Source of the DNA: an uncultured Altererythrobacter sp.
Lineage (GTDB): Bacteria; Pseudomonadota; Alphaproteobacteria; Sphingomonadales; Sphingomonadaceae
Assembly: GCA_946886565.1 (NCBI GenBank)
Contig: CAMPIX010000005.1
Coordinates: 1 to 64,000 of the forward strand
DNA length: 64,000 nucleotides
Direction of reading: 5' to 3'
Shown here: one piece after another, positions 29,045 through 37,816 of the stretch
Layout: every line of letters begins with the position of its first letter
How positions within the stretch are numbered: the stretch's first letter is position 1
The notes under the pieces: model-generated
Database searches by the model: none
What the model was told of the DNA's origin: nothing
Seen by the model: only the letters and a program-made list of their open reading frames with translations
Made by a program: the position numbers and the translations under genes

Positions 29045-30025
29045 ATGAGCGATACGCACCTTCTCGTCCTCGCGACCGGCGGCACGATCGCCGGGGTGGC
29101 CGGATCGGCGCTGCGGCACGACTATCGGCCCGGGCAGATCGCGATCGAGGACTATCTCGCGCAAGTCGGCGAACTCGGGCTCGATGCGCGGCTGGTCGGG
29201 CGGCAGATCGCCAGCATCGGCTCCGAGGACATCGACGCGCGGGTCTGGAATGCGCTGCACGAACAGATTTGCGCGGCGTTCGACGATCCGCATTGCGCCG
29301 GGATGATCGTCACCCACGGCACCGATACCGCCGAGGAAACCGCCTTTCTGCTCGATCTGACGCTGCCGACCGCCAAGCCGGTCGTGCTGGTCGGCGCAAT
29401 GCGTCCGGCGGATGCGGTCGGCTACGACGGGCTGCGCAACTTCGCCAATGCCGTGCGCGTCGCGAGCGATCCGGGCGCGGCGGGGCGCGGGGTGCTGGTG
29501 GTGATGGGCGACCGGGTGTTCGCCGCGCGCGACGTGCGCAAGGTCCGCACGCGCGGCACCGACGCCTTCCGCGGCTTCCCGCGCGATGCGGTCGGCCTCG
29601 TCACCCCGAGCGCGCTCGACTGGTTCGGCGCTCCATGGCGGGTGGGTGATGGCGCGGCCTATGGCTGGCACGCCGAGCTGCCCGAAGTGCCGATCCTCTA
29701 CGTTTACGCCGGCATCGGCCCTGATGCTGCTTCACGCGTCACGGGCGCGGATACGCGCGGCCTGGTGGTCGCCGGGGTGGGCGAGGGCAATATGCCCGAG
29801 GGGCTGCGCGCCGAGCTCGTGACGCTGCGTGAAACCGGCGTGCCGGTGGTGCGCGCGAGCCGCCTCGACGAGGGTCTGGTGGACCGCGAGCCCGAGGACG
29901 ATGCCAACGGCTTCGTCGCCGCGCGCGCGCTCAACCCGCAGAAAGCGCGCATCCTGCTGCAAGTGCTGCTGGCCAACGGGATCGACGATCCAGCGGCGAT
30001 CCAGGCGGCGTTCGACCGGCGCTAG
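29045..30025 (+). CDS. L-asparaginase
   Basis: 326-residue class I asparaginase hydrolysing asparagine to aspartate and ammonia. ATGGTIAGVAG contains the first nucleophilic threonine and THGTDTAEETAFLL the second threonine and the aspartate. No signal peptide is visible after ATG 29045, so it is probably cytosolic. The frame is open before that codon but covers the tRNA region. The gene ends two bases before the R1 palindrome and converges with a quinone-oxidoreductase-like gene. Glutaminase side activity cannot be excluded. Confidence 0.92.
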   Translation: MSDTHLLVLATGGTIAGVAGSALRHDYRPGQIAIEDYLAQVGELGLDARLVGRQIASIGSEDIDARVWNALHEQICAAFDDPHCAGMIVTHGTDTAEETAFLLDLTLPTAKPVVLVGAMRPADAVGYDGLRNFANAVRVASDPGAAGRGVLVVMGDRVFAARDVRKVRTRGTDAFRGFPRDAVGLVTPSALDWFGAPWRVGDGAAYGWHAELPEVPILYVYAGIGPDAASRVTGADTRGLVVAGVGEGNMPEGLRAELVTLRETGVPVVRASRLDEGLVDREPEDDANGFVAARALNPQKARILLQVLLANGIDDPAAIQAAFDRR

Positions 30026-30026
30026 C

Positions 30027-30135
30027 CCTTCGAGACGCCCTCAGACTGCGTCTTCGGGCTCCTCAGGATGAGCGGGTGTTTGTCCTGGTCTCGTTCATCC
30101 TGAGGAGCGAGGCCGCAGGCCGAGCGTCTCGAAGG
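30027..30135. repeat. palindromic element, family R1, copy 3
   Basis: CCTTCGAGACG (30027-30037) and CGTCTCGAAGG (30125-30135) are perfect outer arms. The inner arms GCTCCTCAGGATGAG and CATCCTGAGGAGC enclose the centre. It fills the gap between convergent asparaginase and dehydrogenase genes and could terminate both. Confidence 0.88.
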
Positions 30136-30139
30136 ACCG

Positions 30140-31252
30140 TCAGCCCCAGGGCGTTACCAGATACTTCTCGCCGGTCTGCATGCGGCGGTAGTCGCTCGCC
30201 GCGTCCTTCTCGAGCATCTGCTCGAGCGTCACCTCGCGCTTGTAATTGCTCGCGAATGTGGTGGTGATGTTGTCGAGCACGCGCTGGCGCATCCGGGCCA
30301 TCGTTTCCATCCCGGCTTGCGCGAGGAACGGGGTGAGCAGCCAGCCCGAGAGCGTCCAGCCGAAGCCGTAGCTGGGGGTGAGGATCGTCGGCCCGAGGTC
30401 CAGCCGGCCGTAGATGAACATGCGCTTCTGCTGGTTCGAGCCGTAGCGGTTGTAGTCCGTCATCTTGGACACCGCGACGCGTTCCATCGCCTTGAAGCAG
30501 GCATCGGTGGTGGAGCCCCCGCCGATCGGGTCGAACCCGTAATAGGCGTCGGTCGCGTCGATCGCCTCGCACAGTTTGAGCAGGAAATCGTCGGCGGACG
30601 AGTTCACCACCCACTTCGCGCCGAGCTCTTTCAACAGGTCCACCTGCTCCTGCTTGCGCACGATGTTGACCAGTTCGATTCCGTCTTCCTGACAGATCTT
30701 GAGCAACATCTGGCCGAGGTTGCTCGCCGCGGCGGCGTGGATGATCGCCTTCTGCCCGTCCATTTTTGCGTTCTCGACGAAGCCCAGCGCGGTCATCGGA
30801 TTGACGAAGGCACTTGCGCCATCGCGGGCCGACACGTCGCCCAGCGGCAAGCACATCGCGGCATCAGCGATCGCGTATTGCGAATAGGCGTGGCCCGGAA
30901 CGCAGGCGACGCGCTGGCCCATCAGCGCCTTGGCCATGTCCGATTCGCCGGTCGCGACCACGGTGCCCGCGCCCTCGTTGCCGACCGGCAGGCGTTGGCC
31001 GTGGCGGCCCTTGGCGGCGGAGTTGAACGGCTCGGGCATCTTCGCGACCAGCTTGCCTGCGGAAAACTCCGCATTGTCGATGTCCGACGGGCCGAACAGA
31101 AGTGCGAGGTCACTGGGGTTGATCGGCGCGGCCTCCATCTTCACCAATACCTGGTTGCCGGTGGGGTCGGGAAACTGGGTTTCGGCGACCTCGACCGTCA
31201 GCGTGCCGTCGGCGGCGAGTGTGGTGAAGAGCTGCTTTCCGGTGGTGGTCAT
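30140..31252 (-). CDS. zinc-type alcohol dehydrogenase/quinone oxidoreductase (MDR) family protein
   Basis: 370-residue medium-chain dehydrogenase/reductase. The GroES-like N-terminal domain includes VLVKMEAAPINPSDLALLFG and GNEGAGTVVATG. The Rossmann part has AIIHAAAASNLGQMLLKICQEDG, an altered nucleotide loop. The structural zinc cysteines of true alcohol dehydrogenases are absent, so a zinc-free NADPH quinone/enone reductase is more likely. The start ATG 31252 is preceded by GGAAGGA. The substrate is unknown. It converges with the asparaginase gene. Confidence 0.85.
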   Translation of the reverse strand: MTTTGKQLFTTLAADGTLTVEVAETQFPDPTGNQVLVKMEAAPINPSDLALLFGPSDIDNAEFSAGKLVAKMPEPFNSAAKGRHGQRLPVGNEGAGTVVATGESDMAKALMGQRVACVPGHAYSQYAIADAAMCLPLGDVSARDGASAFVNPMTALGFVENAKMDGQKAIIHAAAASNLGQMLLKICQEDGIELVNIVRKQEQVDLLKELGAKWVVNSSADDFLLKLCEAIDATDAYYGFDPIGGGSTTDACFKAMERVAVSKMTDYNRYGSNQQKRMFIYGRLDLGPTILTPSYGFGWTLSGWLLTPFLAQAGMETMARMRQRVLDNITTTFASNYKREVTLEQMLEKDAASDYRRMQTGEKYLVTPWG

Positions 31253-31309
31253 TCTCGATCCTTCCCAATTTGCGTTTGCACAATGGCTACGCGTCCCGCG
31301 CCCGGAATG

Positions 31310-32074
31310 CTAGGTTTCATCTGGCAACTGGCTATCCGGGTAGACGGCCCGCACGAAATAGAGCCCATGCGGTGGCGCGTTGAGGCCGAGCGCCTGCCGA
31401 TCGCGCGCTTTCAGCGCCTCGGCGACCTGCTCCTCGCGCCAGCGGCCCATGCCGACGAGCGCGAGGCAGCCAGCCATCGAGCGCACCTGATGGTGGAGGA
31501 AGCTGCGCGCTTCGACCTCGATCAGCACATCCTCGCCCGCGCGGCGCACCGCGAGGCGATCGAGCGTCTTGACCGGGCTCGCCGCCTGACACTGGATCGA
31601 GCGGAAGGTGGTGAAATCGTGGTGCCCGACCAGCGCCTGCGCCGCGCGGTGCATCGCCTCGGCGTCGAGCGGCTGCGGCACCTGCCACGCGCGGTTCTTG
31701 TCCAGCGTCAGCGGCGCGCGGCGGTTGGCGACGCGGTATTCATAGGCGCGGCCGATGCACGAGAAGCGTGCGTGCCAGTCCTCGGGCACCGTCTCGCACG
31801 CGGTGACCGCGATCGGATCAGGGCGCAGGTGCGCGTTCAGCGCTTCCATCAGCCGGAACGGCGCGATGTCCTTCGCTACGTCGACATGACTGCGCATCGC
31901 CAGCGCGTGGACCCCGGTGTCGGTCCGCCCGGCTGAGTGGAGCGTGACCTCCTCGCCCGTCACCGCGTGAACCGCGCGCTCGACCGACTCCTGCACGCTC
32001 GGCCCGGTCGCCTGCCGTTGCAGGCCCACGAACGGCGTTCCGTCGAATTCCAGGGTGAGCGCGAAGCGGGTCAA
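31310..32074 (-). CDS. truA: tRNA pseudouridine(38-40) synthase
   Basis: 254-residue enzyme forming pseudouridine at positions 38-40 of the anticodon arm. [16 protein letters not shown] is the N-terminal strand, [14 protein letters not shown] carries the catalytic aspartate, and [17 protein letters not shown] is the third motif. The start is TTG 32074, which gives the proper N-terminus; the longer frame above covers a repeat. The ribosome-binding site GGGGAGAGGG forms one arm of a hairpin at 32077-32100, so initiation may be restricted. fmt lies upstream on the same strand, 187 bp away. Confidence 0.94.
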   Translation of the reverse strand: MTRFALTLEFDGTPFVGLQRQATGPSVQESVERAVHAVTGEEVTLHSAGRTDTGVHALAMRSHVDVAKDIAPFRLMEALNAHLRPDPIAVTACETVPEDWHARFSCIGRAYEYRVANRRAPLTLDKNRAWQVPQPLDAEAMHRAAQALVGHHDFTTFRSIQCQAASPVKTLDRLAVRRAGEDVLIEVEARSFLHHQVRSMAGCLALVGMGRWREEQVAEALKARDRQALGLNAPPHGLYFVRAVYPDSQLPDET

Positions 32075-32076
32075 AG

Positions 32077-32100
32077 CCCTCTCCCCTTCAGGGGAGAGGG
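32077..32100 (-). promoter_or_regulatory. hairpin enclosing the truA ribosome-binding site
   Basis: The perfect stem CCCTCTCCCC-tgaa-GGGGAGAGGG ends two bases before the TTG start of truA, and its 3' arm is the only Shine-Dalgarno sequence. A related hairpin, CTCTCCCC-TGAA-GGGGAGAG, is at 32224-32243. The fold would lower initiation unless opened. Confidence 0.5.
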
Positions 32101-32125
32101 TTGGGAGAGGGGGATACCGGCACCG

Positions 32126-32215
32126 CAAAGCGCCCCCCTCTCAACTCCGGCTAGGCGCTGCGCGCCAAGCCAAAGCGCCCCCCTCTCAACTCCGGCTAGG
32201 CGCTGCGCGCCAAGC
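32126..32215. repeat. two tandem 45-bp direct repeats
   Basis: Copies 32126-32170 and 32171-32215 are identical over all 45 bases and contain the small dyad GGCGCTGCGCGCC. They lie between hairpins 32077-32100 and 32224-32243 in the fmt-truA gap. The identity of the copies suggests a recent duplication. Confidence 0.92.
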
Positions 32216-32261
32216 CTTCGTATCTCTCCCCTGAAGGGGAGAGAGCATGGGAAATAAAAAG

Positions 32262-33167
32262 TCACTCGACCACCGTACCCGCCGGCACCGCTTTTCCGCG
32301 CAGAAACGCAGCCACGTCCATCGCCGGCTTGCCGGCGCGCTGGATGCGGGTCGGCCGCAGCGCGGCGTAGCCGCAGGCGATCGTCAGTTCGTCGTCCAGC
32401 GTGGTGCCTGGCTTGCCCTCGCGCGCGGTCACCTCGGCCGCCAGCACCTTGATCCGTTCCCCACCGAGGGCGAACCAGGCACCCGGGAAGGGGGCCATGG
32501 CGCGGACCTGGCGCTCGATCGCCTCGGCGTCGCCGCTCCAGTCGATCCGCGCTTCGGCCTTGTCGATCTTGGGCGCGTGGGTGGCCTCCTTGTCGTCCTG
32601 CGGCACCGCATGGAGCGCGGGCAGGTCGATCAAGGTGCCGACCATCAGCTGTGCCCCGATCTCGGCGAGCTCCGCGGTCAGCTCGCCCGCGGTCTTGCCT
32701 TCGACCGGGGTGCGCGCGGTGGCGAGCATCGGGCCGGTGTCGAGCCCGGCTTCCATCTGCATGATGGTGATTCCGGTTACGGCATCGCCCGCGAGGATCG
32801 CGCGCTGGATCGGTGCCGCGCCGCGCCACTTAGGCAGCAGGCTCGCGTGGATGTTGAGGCAGCCGTGCGCCGGAATGTCGAGCACCGCCTGCGGCAGGAT
32901 CAGTCCGTAGGCGGCGACCACCGCAACGTCGGGCTCGAATGCCGCAAACTCGGCCTGCGCCTCGGCGGATTTGAGCGACACGGGGCAGCGCACCGGAATG
33001 TCGCGAATCTCCGCCTCGCGCTGGACCGGCGATGGCCGGAGCTTCTTTCCCCGGCCCGCGGGACGCGGCGGCTGGCTATAGGCGGCCACCACCGTGTGCC
33101 CCGCCTCCACCAGCGCGGCGAGCGCGGGCACGGCGAAGTCCGGCGTTCCCATGAAGACGATGCGCAT
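32262..33167 (-). CDS. fmt: methionyl-tRNA formyltransferase
   Basis: 301-residue enzyme that formylates initiator Met-tRNA using 10-formyltetrahydrofolate. [18 protein letters not shown] opens the formyltransferase fold and [21 protein letters not shown] has the catalytic Asn-His pair; the Asp is in [10 protein letters not shown]. The shorter C-terminal OB domain ends [10 protein letters not shown]. The start ATG 33167 gives the standard N-terminus. It is divergent from recR (52 bp apart). def lies 0.8 kb away on the other strand, so the formylation and deformylation genes are close but not co-transcribed. Confidence 0.96.
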   Translation of the reverse strand: MRIVFMGTPDFAVPALAALVEAGHTVVAAYSQPPRPAGRGKKLRPSPVQREAEIRDIPVRCPVSLKSAEAQAEFAAFEPDVAVVAAYGLILPQAVLDIPAHGCLNIHASLLPKWRGAAPIQRAILAGDAVTGITIMQMEAGLDTGPMLATARTPVEGKTAGELTAELAEIGAQLMVGTLIDLPALHAVPQDDKEATHAPKIDKAEARIDWSGDAEAIERQVRAMAPFPGAWFALGGERIKVLAAEVTAREGKPGTTLDDELTIACGYAALRPTRIQRAGKPAMDVAAFLRGKAVPAGTVVE

Positions 33168-33219
33168 AAGCCCGGCGGCCACCTTTCGTTGCGGGAGCGC
33201 AGCCCCTATCTCCCGCCCC

Positions 33220-33816
33220 ATGGCATCGCAAGAGATCGAGAACCTGGCCTCCGCCCTTGCGCGATTGCCCGGGCTCGGCCCGCGCTCGGCGCGGCGCGCG
33301 GTGCTGTGGCTGGTCAAGCGGCGCGAGAGCGCGCTCGAGCAGCTCCTCGGCGCGCTGGGCGAGGTGAAGGACAAGCTCGTCGAATGCCCCACTTGCGGCA
33401 ATATCGACACCCGCGCCCCATGCGGCATCTGCGCCGATCCGCGGCGCGACGGCAGCGCGATCTGCGTGGTCGAGGATGTGTCCGACCTCTGGGCACTCGA
33501 CCGCGCGAAGCTGTTCACCGGCAAGTATCACGTGCTCGGCGGGCGGCTCTCGGCGCTCGACGGAGTGCGGCCCGAGGATCTGACGATCGGCGCGCTGCTC
33601 GAGCGTGTGGGGCAGGGCGGGGTGGACGAAGTCGTCCTCGCGATGAACGCCACGCTCGAGGGGCAGACCACCGCGCACTACATCGCCGAACGGCTCGAGG
33701 ATTTTCCGGTGCGGGTCACCCAGCTCGCGCACGGACTGCCCGTCGGCGGCGAGCTCGACTACCTCGACGAAGGCACGCTGGCGCAGGCGCTGAGGGCACG
33801 GCGGCCCGTCGGATAA
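33220..33816 (+). CDS. recR: recombination protein RecR
   Basis: 198-residue partner of RecO/RecF in gap repair. A helix-hairpin-helix region ([20 protein letters not shown]) is followed by a four-cysteine zinc finger, [16 protein letters not shown], and a Toprim domain with [13 protein letters not shown] and [14 protein letters not shown]. The length is standard. ATG 33220 is selected because it begins [18 protein letters not shown]. The TAA stop lies in the first bases of the long palindrome at 33815-33961. Confidence 0.96.
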   Translation: MASQEIENLASALARLPGLGPRSARRAVLWLVKRRESALEQLLGALGEVKDKLVECPTCGNIDTRAPCGICADPRRDGSAICVVEDVSDLWALDRAKLFTGKYHVLGGRLSALDGVRPEDLTIGALLERVGQGGVDEVVLAMNATLEGQTTAHYIAERLEDFPVRVTQLAHGLPVGGELDYLDEGTLAQALRARRPVG

Positions 33817-33961
33817 TCCTCCCCGGACCGGGGAGGGGAACGCCGAGCGCAGCTCGAGGGGTGGAGGGGCACGCGCCACAAGCGAAATCCTCTGCGGCCT
33901 GTGCCCCTCCGTCATCCGATGCTGTCGCATCGGCTGCCACCTCCCCGGTCCGGGGAGGATT
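33815..33961. repeat. nested long palindrome between recR and def (22-bp arms)
   Basis: Arms 33815-33836 and 33940-33961 are perfect 22-bp reverse complements, and each is itself nearly palindromic (CCTCCCCGG-ACCGGGGAGG). Inside are further perfect dyads: GGAGGGGCAC/GTGCCCCTCC (33863-33872, 33901-33910) and CCGATGC/GCATCGG (33917-33923, 33928-33934). No protein fits. It could be a MITE-like insertion that also ends recR transcription. Confidence 0.85.
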
Positions 33962-33995
33962 GAATGCCCGCACGCGACACTCTATCTTGCCGCCC

Positions 33996-34562
33996 ATGGC
34001 CATTCGCGAAATCCTGGAAGTGCCGGATCCCCGGCTCAAAGTCGTGTCCGAACCCGTCACCGCGTTCGACGACGAGTTGAAGACGCTCGTCGAGGACATG
34101 TTCGAAACGATGTACGACGCGCCCGGAATCGGGCTCGCGGCGATCCAAGTCGGCGTGCCCAAGCGCGTGCTGGTGATCGACCTCCAGCCCGACGATCCCG
34201 ACGCCGAGCCCGAGGAGTGCCATCACGACGGGCACAAACACTATCACCAGCCGACGATCAGGCAGCCGCGGGTGTTCATCAATCCCGAGATCCTCGACCC
34301 GGCGGAAGAACTGGCGACCTACCAGGAAGGCTGCCTCTCGGTCCCCGAGATCTACGCCGACGTCGACCGCCCGGCGACCTGTCGCGTGCGCTGGCAGGAT
34401 CTCGAGGGCACGACCCACGAGGAGGACATGGACGGCCTCATGGCCACCTGCATCCAGCACGAGATGGACCACCTCGAGGGCATCCTGTTCATCGACCACC
34501 TCAGCCGCCTCAAGCGGCAGATGGCGCTCAAGAAGCTGCAGAAACTGCGCCAGGCGGCGTGA
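33996..34562 (+). CDS. def: peptide deformylase with His-rich insertion
   Basis: 188-residue metalloenzyme removing N-formyl groups from nascent proteins at the ribosome exit. Motif 1 is GIGLAAIQVG, motif 2 EGCLSVP (metal-binding Cys) and motif 3 HEMDHLEGILF with HExxH. Between motifs 1 and 2 lies an insert PEECHHDGHKHYHQP with a cluster of His, Cys and acidic residues not needed for catalysis, which could bind metal. The start ATG 33996 gives MAIREILEVPDPRL. It is downstream of recR but separated by the long palindrome. Confidence 0.95.
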   Translation: MAIREILEVPDPRLKVVSEPVTAFDDELKTLVEDMFETMYDAPGIGLAAIQVGVPKRVLVIDLQPDDPDAEPEECHHDGHKHYHQPTIRQPRVFINPEILDPAEELATYQEGCLSVPEIYADVDRPATCRVRWQDLEGTTHEEDMDGLMATCIQHEMDHLEGILFIDHLSRLKRQMALKKLQKLRQAA

Positions 34563-34612
34563 GCCTGCTGCGCATCGCGATCGGGTGCCTCACGGGGAAC
34601 CGGCGGGGCTAG

Positions 34613-35059
34613 CTAGCCGCAGCGGATCAGCCCGGTGTCGGGCAGCGTCTCCGCGCCTTCGACCAGCAGCGCCTGTGCCGATTCGGCAAACCGCAGCACG
34701 ATGTGATCGTCCTGCGTTTCGCCCTCGGTGGTGCAGCGCGCGTCGATCGCGTAGCCGCCCGGTGCCGTTTCGATTCCGGTGACATCGCAGGCCACGCCCT
34801 CGGGCGCGGTCAGCCGCTCGCGGGTGATCGTCCAGGGCCGCGCGTCGCACATGTCCACGCTCTCTGCCCAGCGGCCCGCGAAACGGAAATTCTCTCCTTC
34901 GGGCGCCAATGTGTCCGGATCGTCTTCGGGCGTGGTGACCGCGACCGGTTCGGGCGGGGCATCCTGCGCTGCGTTCTCGTCAGCCGCCCTGTCGGAGCAG
35001 GCCGCGAGCGCGAGCACCGCGAAGAATGCGGATCGGGAGAGGAGCGTGACCGCGCTCAC
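34613..35059 (-). CDS. small lipoprotein, unknown function
   Basis: 148-residue protein with lipoprotein signal LLSRSAFFAVLALAACSDRA, the lipid-bearing cysteine at about residue 20. A Glu/Asp/Pro-rich linker follows, then a domain with four cysteines (VDMCDARPW, GVACDVTGIE, DARCTTEGE and LIRCG at the extreme C-terminus), likely two disulfides in the periplasm. I do not recognise the fold. The GTG at 35059 overlaps the stop of the Cys-rich copper-protein gene as GTGA, so the two are coupled and may work together in metal handling. Confidence 0.72.
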   Translation of the reverse strand: MSAVTLLSRSAFFAVLALAACSDRAADENAAQDAPPEPVAVTTPEDDPDTLAPEGENFRFAGRWAESVDMCDARPWTITRERLTAPEGVACDVTGIETAPGGYAIDARCTTEGETQDDHIVLRFAESAQALLVEGAETLPDTGLIRCG

Positions 35060-35496
35060 GCCGCATCGTGGGCAAAGGCGCTCCGCTCGCCATCCGCGTG
35101 GACTTCGTCGTTCAACCTCGCGAGCGCGGTTCGGCAGTCTTCCGCACATTCGCGGCACATCCGGGCGCAGCGGCGACAATGCGCATGTTCGTGCTTGTCG
35201 CATTCCTCGGCGCAGGTTTCGCACGCCTCGATGCAGACGGCGAGCATCGAGCGGATGAGCTGACGATTCTCGTCGGTCCGGCGGGAGGCGATGCGATAGG
35301 TCGCGGTGCAGACGTCGGCACAGTCCAGACACAGCCGGATGCAGCGGCGCATGTCCATCTCTTCGGCGGAACAGGCGTCGGCGCAACTGTTGCAGATCGC
35401 CGCGCAGTACATCGCGTGCTTGACCGCAGCCCCCAGCGCCTCGTTGTAGTCGCGCCCGACTTGCGGGTGTTCGGAAATCATCTTCTCGATCGACAT
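35056..35496 (-). CDS. csp: four-helix copper-storage-type protein (Csp/DUF326)
   Basis: 146-residue protein with 17 cysteines spaced along four helices: MYCAAICNSCADAC, RRCIRLCLDCADVC, AVCIEACETCAEEC and HCRRCARMCRECAEDC. This C-x2/3-C pattern pointing into a bundle is that of copper-storage proteins Csp1/Csp3, which hold many Cu(I) ions. There is no signal peptide, so it resembles cytosolic Csp3. The HEHAH segment before the last helix may gate copper entry. ATG 35496 is chosen for the normal N-terminus. The lipoprotein gene downstream overlaps by 4 bp. Confidence 0.9.
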   Translation of the reverse strand: MSIEKMISEHPQVGRDYNEALGAAVKHAMYCAAICNSCADACSAEEMDMRRCIRLCLDCADVCTATYRIASRRTDENRQLIRSMLAVCIEACETCAEECDKHEHAHCRRCARMCRECAEDCRTALARLNDEVHADGERSAFAHDAA

Positions 35497-35588
35497 GGGC
35501 CATCTCCTGACGCAGGTTCAGCGAGCGGAGGCGGGGGTTGTTCCGGGGTGGGCAAGTTTCCCCTTTCCTACACGCTTATGTTCCGCCT

Positions 35589-37007
35589 ATGTTCGATTTC
35601 ATGGAACCACTCGTGCTTGTCGCCGCCCTCGTGCCCCTTCTCGTCGGTATCGCCGTCGGCTGGTTCTTCGGCTCGCGGCCAGCGGCCGAATGGCGCACGC
35701 GCCATGGCGAGCGAGAGGCCGAAGCGAAGGAGTTGGAGGCCAAGTATCTTCGCGCCTTTGCCGATCTCGAAGCTGCGCGCGAGCGCGCCGGCAGAGTGGA
35801 GGGTCTCGAACAACAGCTCGATCGGGTACGCGAGGAGAACGCCGCCTTCCGTGCCGAGCGCGCCGGGTTCGAGGAGCAGAAGCGCCTGCTCGAGGAATCG
35901 CGCACGAGCCTGCTCAAGGAGTTCGAGAACACCGGGGCCAAAGTGCTTGGGGCGGCGCAGGAACGGTTCCTCGCCAGTGCGACCGAGCGCTTCGGCCATT
36001 CGGAGAAGGCGAGCAAGGAAGCCATCGCCACGCTGCTCCAGCCGGTGGGCGAGCGGCTGCGGAAATACGAGGAGCAGGTCGCCGGCCTCGAAGCGAAGCG
36101 GGTCGATGCGTTCGGCCAGCTCACCGGCCTGATCGAATCGATGAAGGCCGGGCAGGAGGAGGTCCGGCGCGAGGCGCAGCGGCTCGGCAATTCGCTCACC
36201 AACGCGCCCAAGGCGCGGGGCCGCTGGGGCGAGCGCGCGCTGCAGAACGTGCTCGAACAGTGCGGCCTTTCCGAACATACCGACTTCATCCTGGAGCATT
36301 CGCTCGATACCGAAGAGGGGCGCTTGCGCCCCGACGCGATCGTCAATGTGCCGGGGCAGAAGAAGCTGGTGATCGATGCGAAAGTCTCGCTCAATGCCTA
36401 CCAGGCCGCATTCGAGGCCGACGACGATGGCGAGCGCAGCCGCCATCTCGATCTCCATGCAAAGGCGATGCGCGGCCACGTTCAGACGCTCGGCGCGAAA
36501 GGCTATCAAAGCCAGTTCGACGAAGCGCCCGATTACGTGGTGATGTTCGTGCCGGGCGAGCACTTCGTCGCCGCCGCGCTCGAGCACGATCCGGAGCTGT
36601 GGGATTTCGCCTTCCGCAACAAGGTGCTGCTCGCGACCCCGACCAACCTCGTCGCTATCGCGCGCACCGTGGCGCAGGTGTGGCGGCAGGACACGATCGC
36701 GCGCGAGGCGATCGAGATCGGCCGGGCGGGGGCGGAACTATACGACCGCTTGGCCAAGGCAGGTGAGCATTTGAAGAGAGTCGGGGGCGGGCTGGAGACT
36801 GCTGTGAAGAACTACAACAGCTTCGTTGGCAGCTTCGAGCGCAACGTGCTCTCCGCCGGGCGGCGTCTCAAGGACAAGGGGATCGAGATCGGCAAGCGCG
36901 AGATCGAGGAAGTCCCGCTGGTGGAAAGCGCGCCGCGCTACACCGGTGAAGACGCCGAGGCTGCGGGGCGCGCAGCGCTGCCGCAGGTTGACAGCGAAGG
37001 CGACTGA
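35589..37007 (+). CDS. rmuC: DNA recombination protein RmuC
   Basis: 472-residue protein with an N-terminal membrane anchor (PLVLVAALVPLLVGIAVGWFFG), a long coiled-coil region rich in Glu and Arg up to about residue 150, and a C-terminal nuclease-like RmuC domain (APKARGRWGERALQNVLEQCGL, LVIDAKVSLNAYQAA, APDYVVMFVPGEHF). RmuC limits rearrangements at inverted repeats in E. coli, which is notable given the many palindromes here. ATG 35589 gives the MFDFMEP start; a longer in-frame start has no support. Confidence 0.93.
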   Translation: MFDFMEPLVLVAALVPLLVGIAVGWFFGSRPAAEWRTRHGEREAEAKELEAKYLRAFADLEAARERAGRVEGLEQQLDRVREENAAFRAERAGFEEQKRLLEESRTSLLKEFENTGAKVLGAAQERFLASATERFGHSEKASKEAIATLLQPVGERLRKYEEQVAGLEAKRVDAFGQLTGLIESMKAGQEEVRREAQRLGNSLTNAPKARGRWGERALQNVLEQCGLSEHTDFILEHSLDTEEGRLRPDAIVNVPGQKKLVIDAKVSLNAYQAAFEADDDGERSRHLDLHAKAMRGHVQTLGAKGYQSQFDEAPDYVVMFVPGEHFVAAALEHDPELWDFAFRNKVLLATPTNLVAIARTVAQVWRQDTIAREAIEIGRAGAELYDRLAKAGEHLKRVGGGLETAVKNYNSFVGSFERNVLSAGRRLKDKGIEIGKREIEEVPLVESAPRYTGEDAEAAGRAALPQVDSEGD

Positions 37008-37022
37008 CCGAATAGATCGGCC

Positions 37023-37739
37023 ATGCGCCGCTTACTCTGCCTCGCCCTTGTCGCCCCGCTGGCGCTAGCCGCATGTGGAGAGGGTAAGGCGCCGTCCGAG
37101 AAGCTCAAGGATGCGACCGAGAAGCTGGTCGAGGAGGCTTCGGGCGAAGCGCCACCGAAGCTCGCCGAAGGGCCGTATGCGCCGCGCGACGAATGCGTCG
37201 GGCTTCCGGGCGCCGGCGCATTCCGTCAACGGCTCGCGCGAGCGGTCGAAGCGCGCGATGCGGACGCGCTGGTCGCGCTCGCCGCCTCGGATGTGAAGCT
37301 CGATTTCGGCGGCGGCGCGGGTGCGAAAGAGCTGCGCGCGCGCCTGGCCGACGATGATCTGAACCTGTGGGCCGAGCTCGACACGCTGCTCGCAATGGGC
37401 TGCGCCGCCGACGGCGAGGCGAGCATGACCATGCCGTGGTATTTCGCGCAGGAGATCGACGCGGTCGACCCGATGATGGGCATGATCGTCGCGGGCGAGG
37501 ACGTACCGCTGCGGCTCGAACCGAAGCCCGCGTCAGCCGTGCTCGAGCCGATCTCCTGGGACGTCGTCGAGCTGGTCGAGGGCTGGCGGCCCGATGCGGC
37601 CTTCCAGCATGTCGCCACGACCGAGGGCAAGCGCGGCTACATCGCGACCGGCAGCCTGCGCAGCATGATCGATTATCGTCTGCTCGCCTCGAGCCGCAAC
37701 GGCGAATGGAGCATCGTGAGCTTCGTCGCCGGCGATTAA
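37023..37739 (+). CDS. exported lipoprotein, unknown function
   Basis: 238-residue protein with a lipoprotein signal, MRRLLCLALVAPLALAACGEG, cysteine at about residue 18. A charged helical linker (SEKLKDATEKLVEEASGE) leads to a domain with the pattern of NTF2- or SH3-type secreted proteins: FRQRLARAVEARDADALVALAASDVKLDFGG, then a C-terminal region GKRGYIATGSLRSMIDYRLLASSRNGEWSI in outline, resembling a bacterial SH3-like repeat. It follows rmuC by 15 bp and may be co-transcribed. The role is unknown. Confidence 0.78.
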   Translation: MRRLLCLALVAPLALAACGEGKAPSEKLKDATEKLVEEASGEAPPKLAEGPYAPRDECVGLPGAGAFRQRLARAVEARDADALVALAASDVKLDFGGGAGAKELRARLADDDLNLWAELDTLLAMGCAADGEASMTMPWYFAQEIDAVDPMMGMIVAGEDVPLRLEPKPASAVLEPISWDVVELVEGWRPDAAFQHVATTEGKRGYIATGSLRSMIDYRLLASSRNGEWSIVSFVAGD

Positions 37740-37816
37740 GCAGGCCGCCATACAGCGTCTGGTCATATGCCGGGCTGTATGGCGTGGTGATACCGATCGA
37801 CCGAGGGGCCTTTGCC

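Noticed and set aside
32126..32215. Direct repeats that might suggest a CRISPR array
   Set aside because: There are only two copies, directly abutting with no spacer, and no cas genes nearby.
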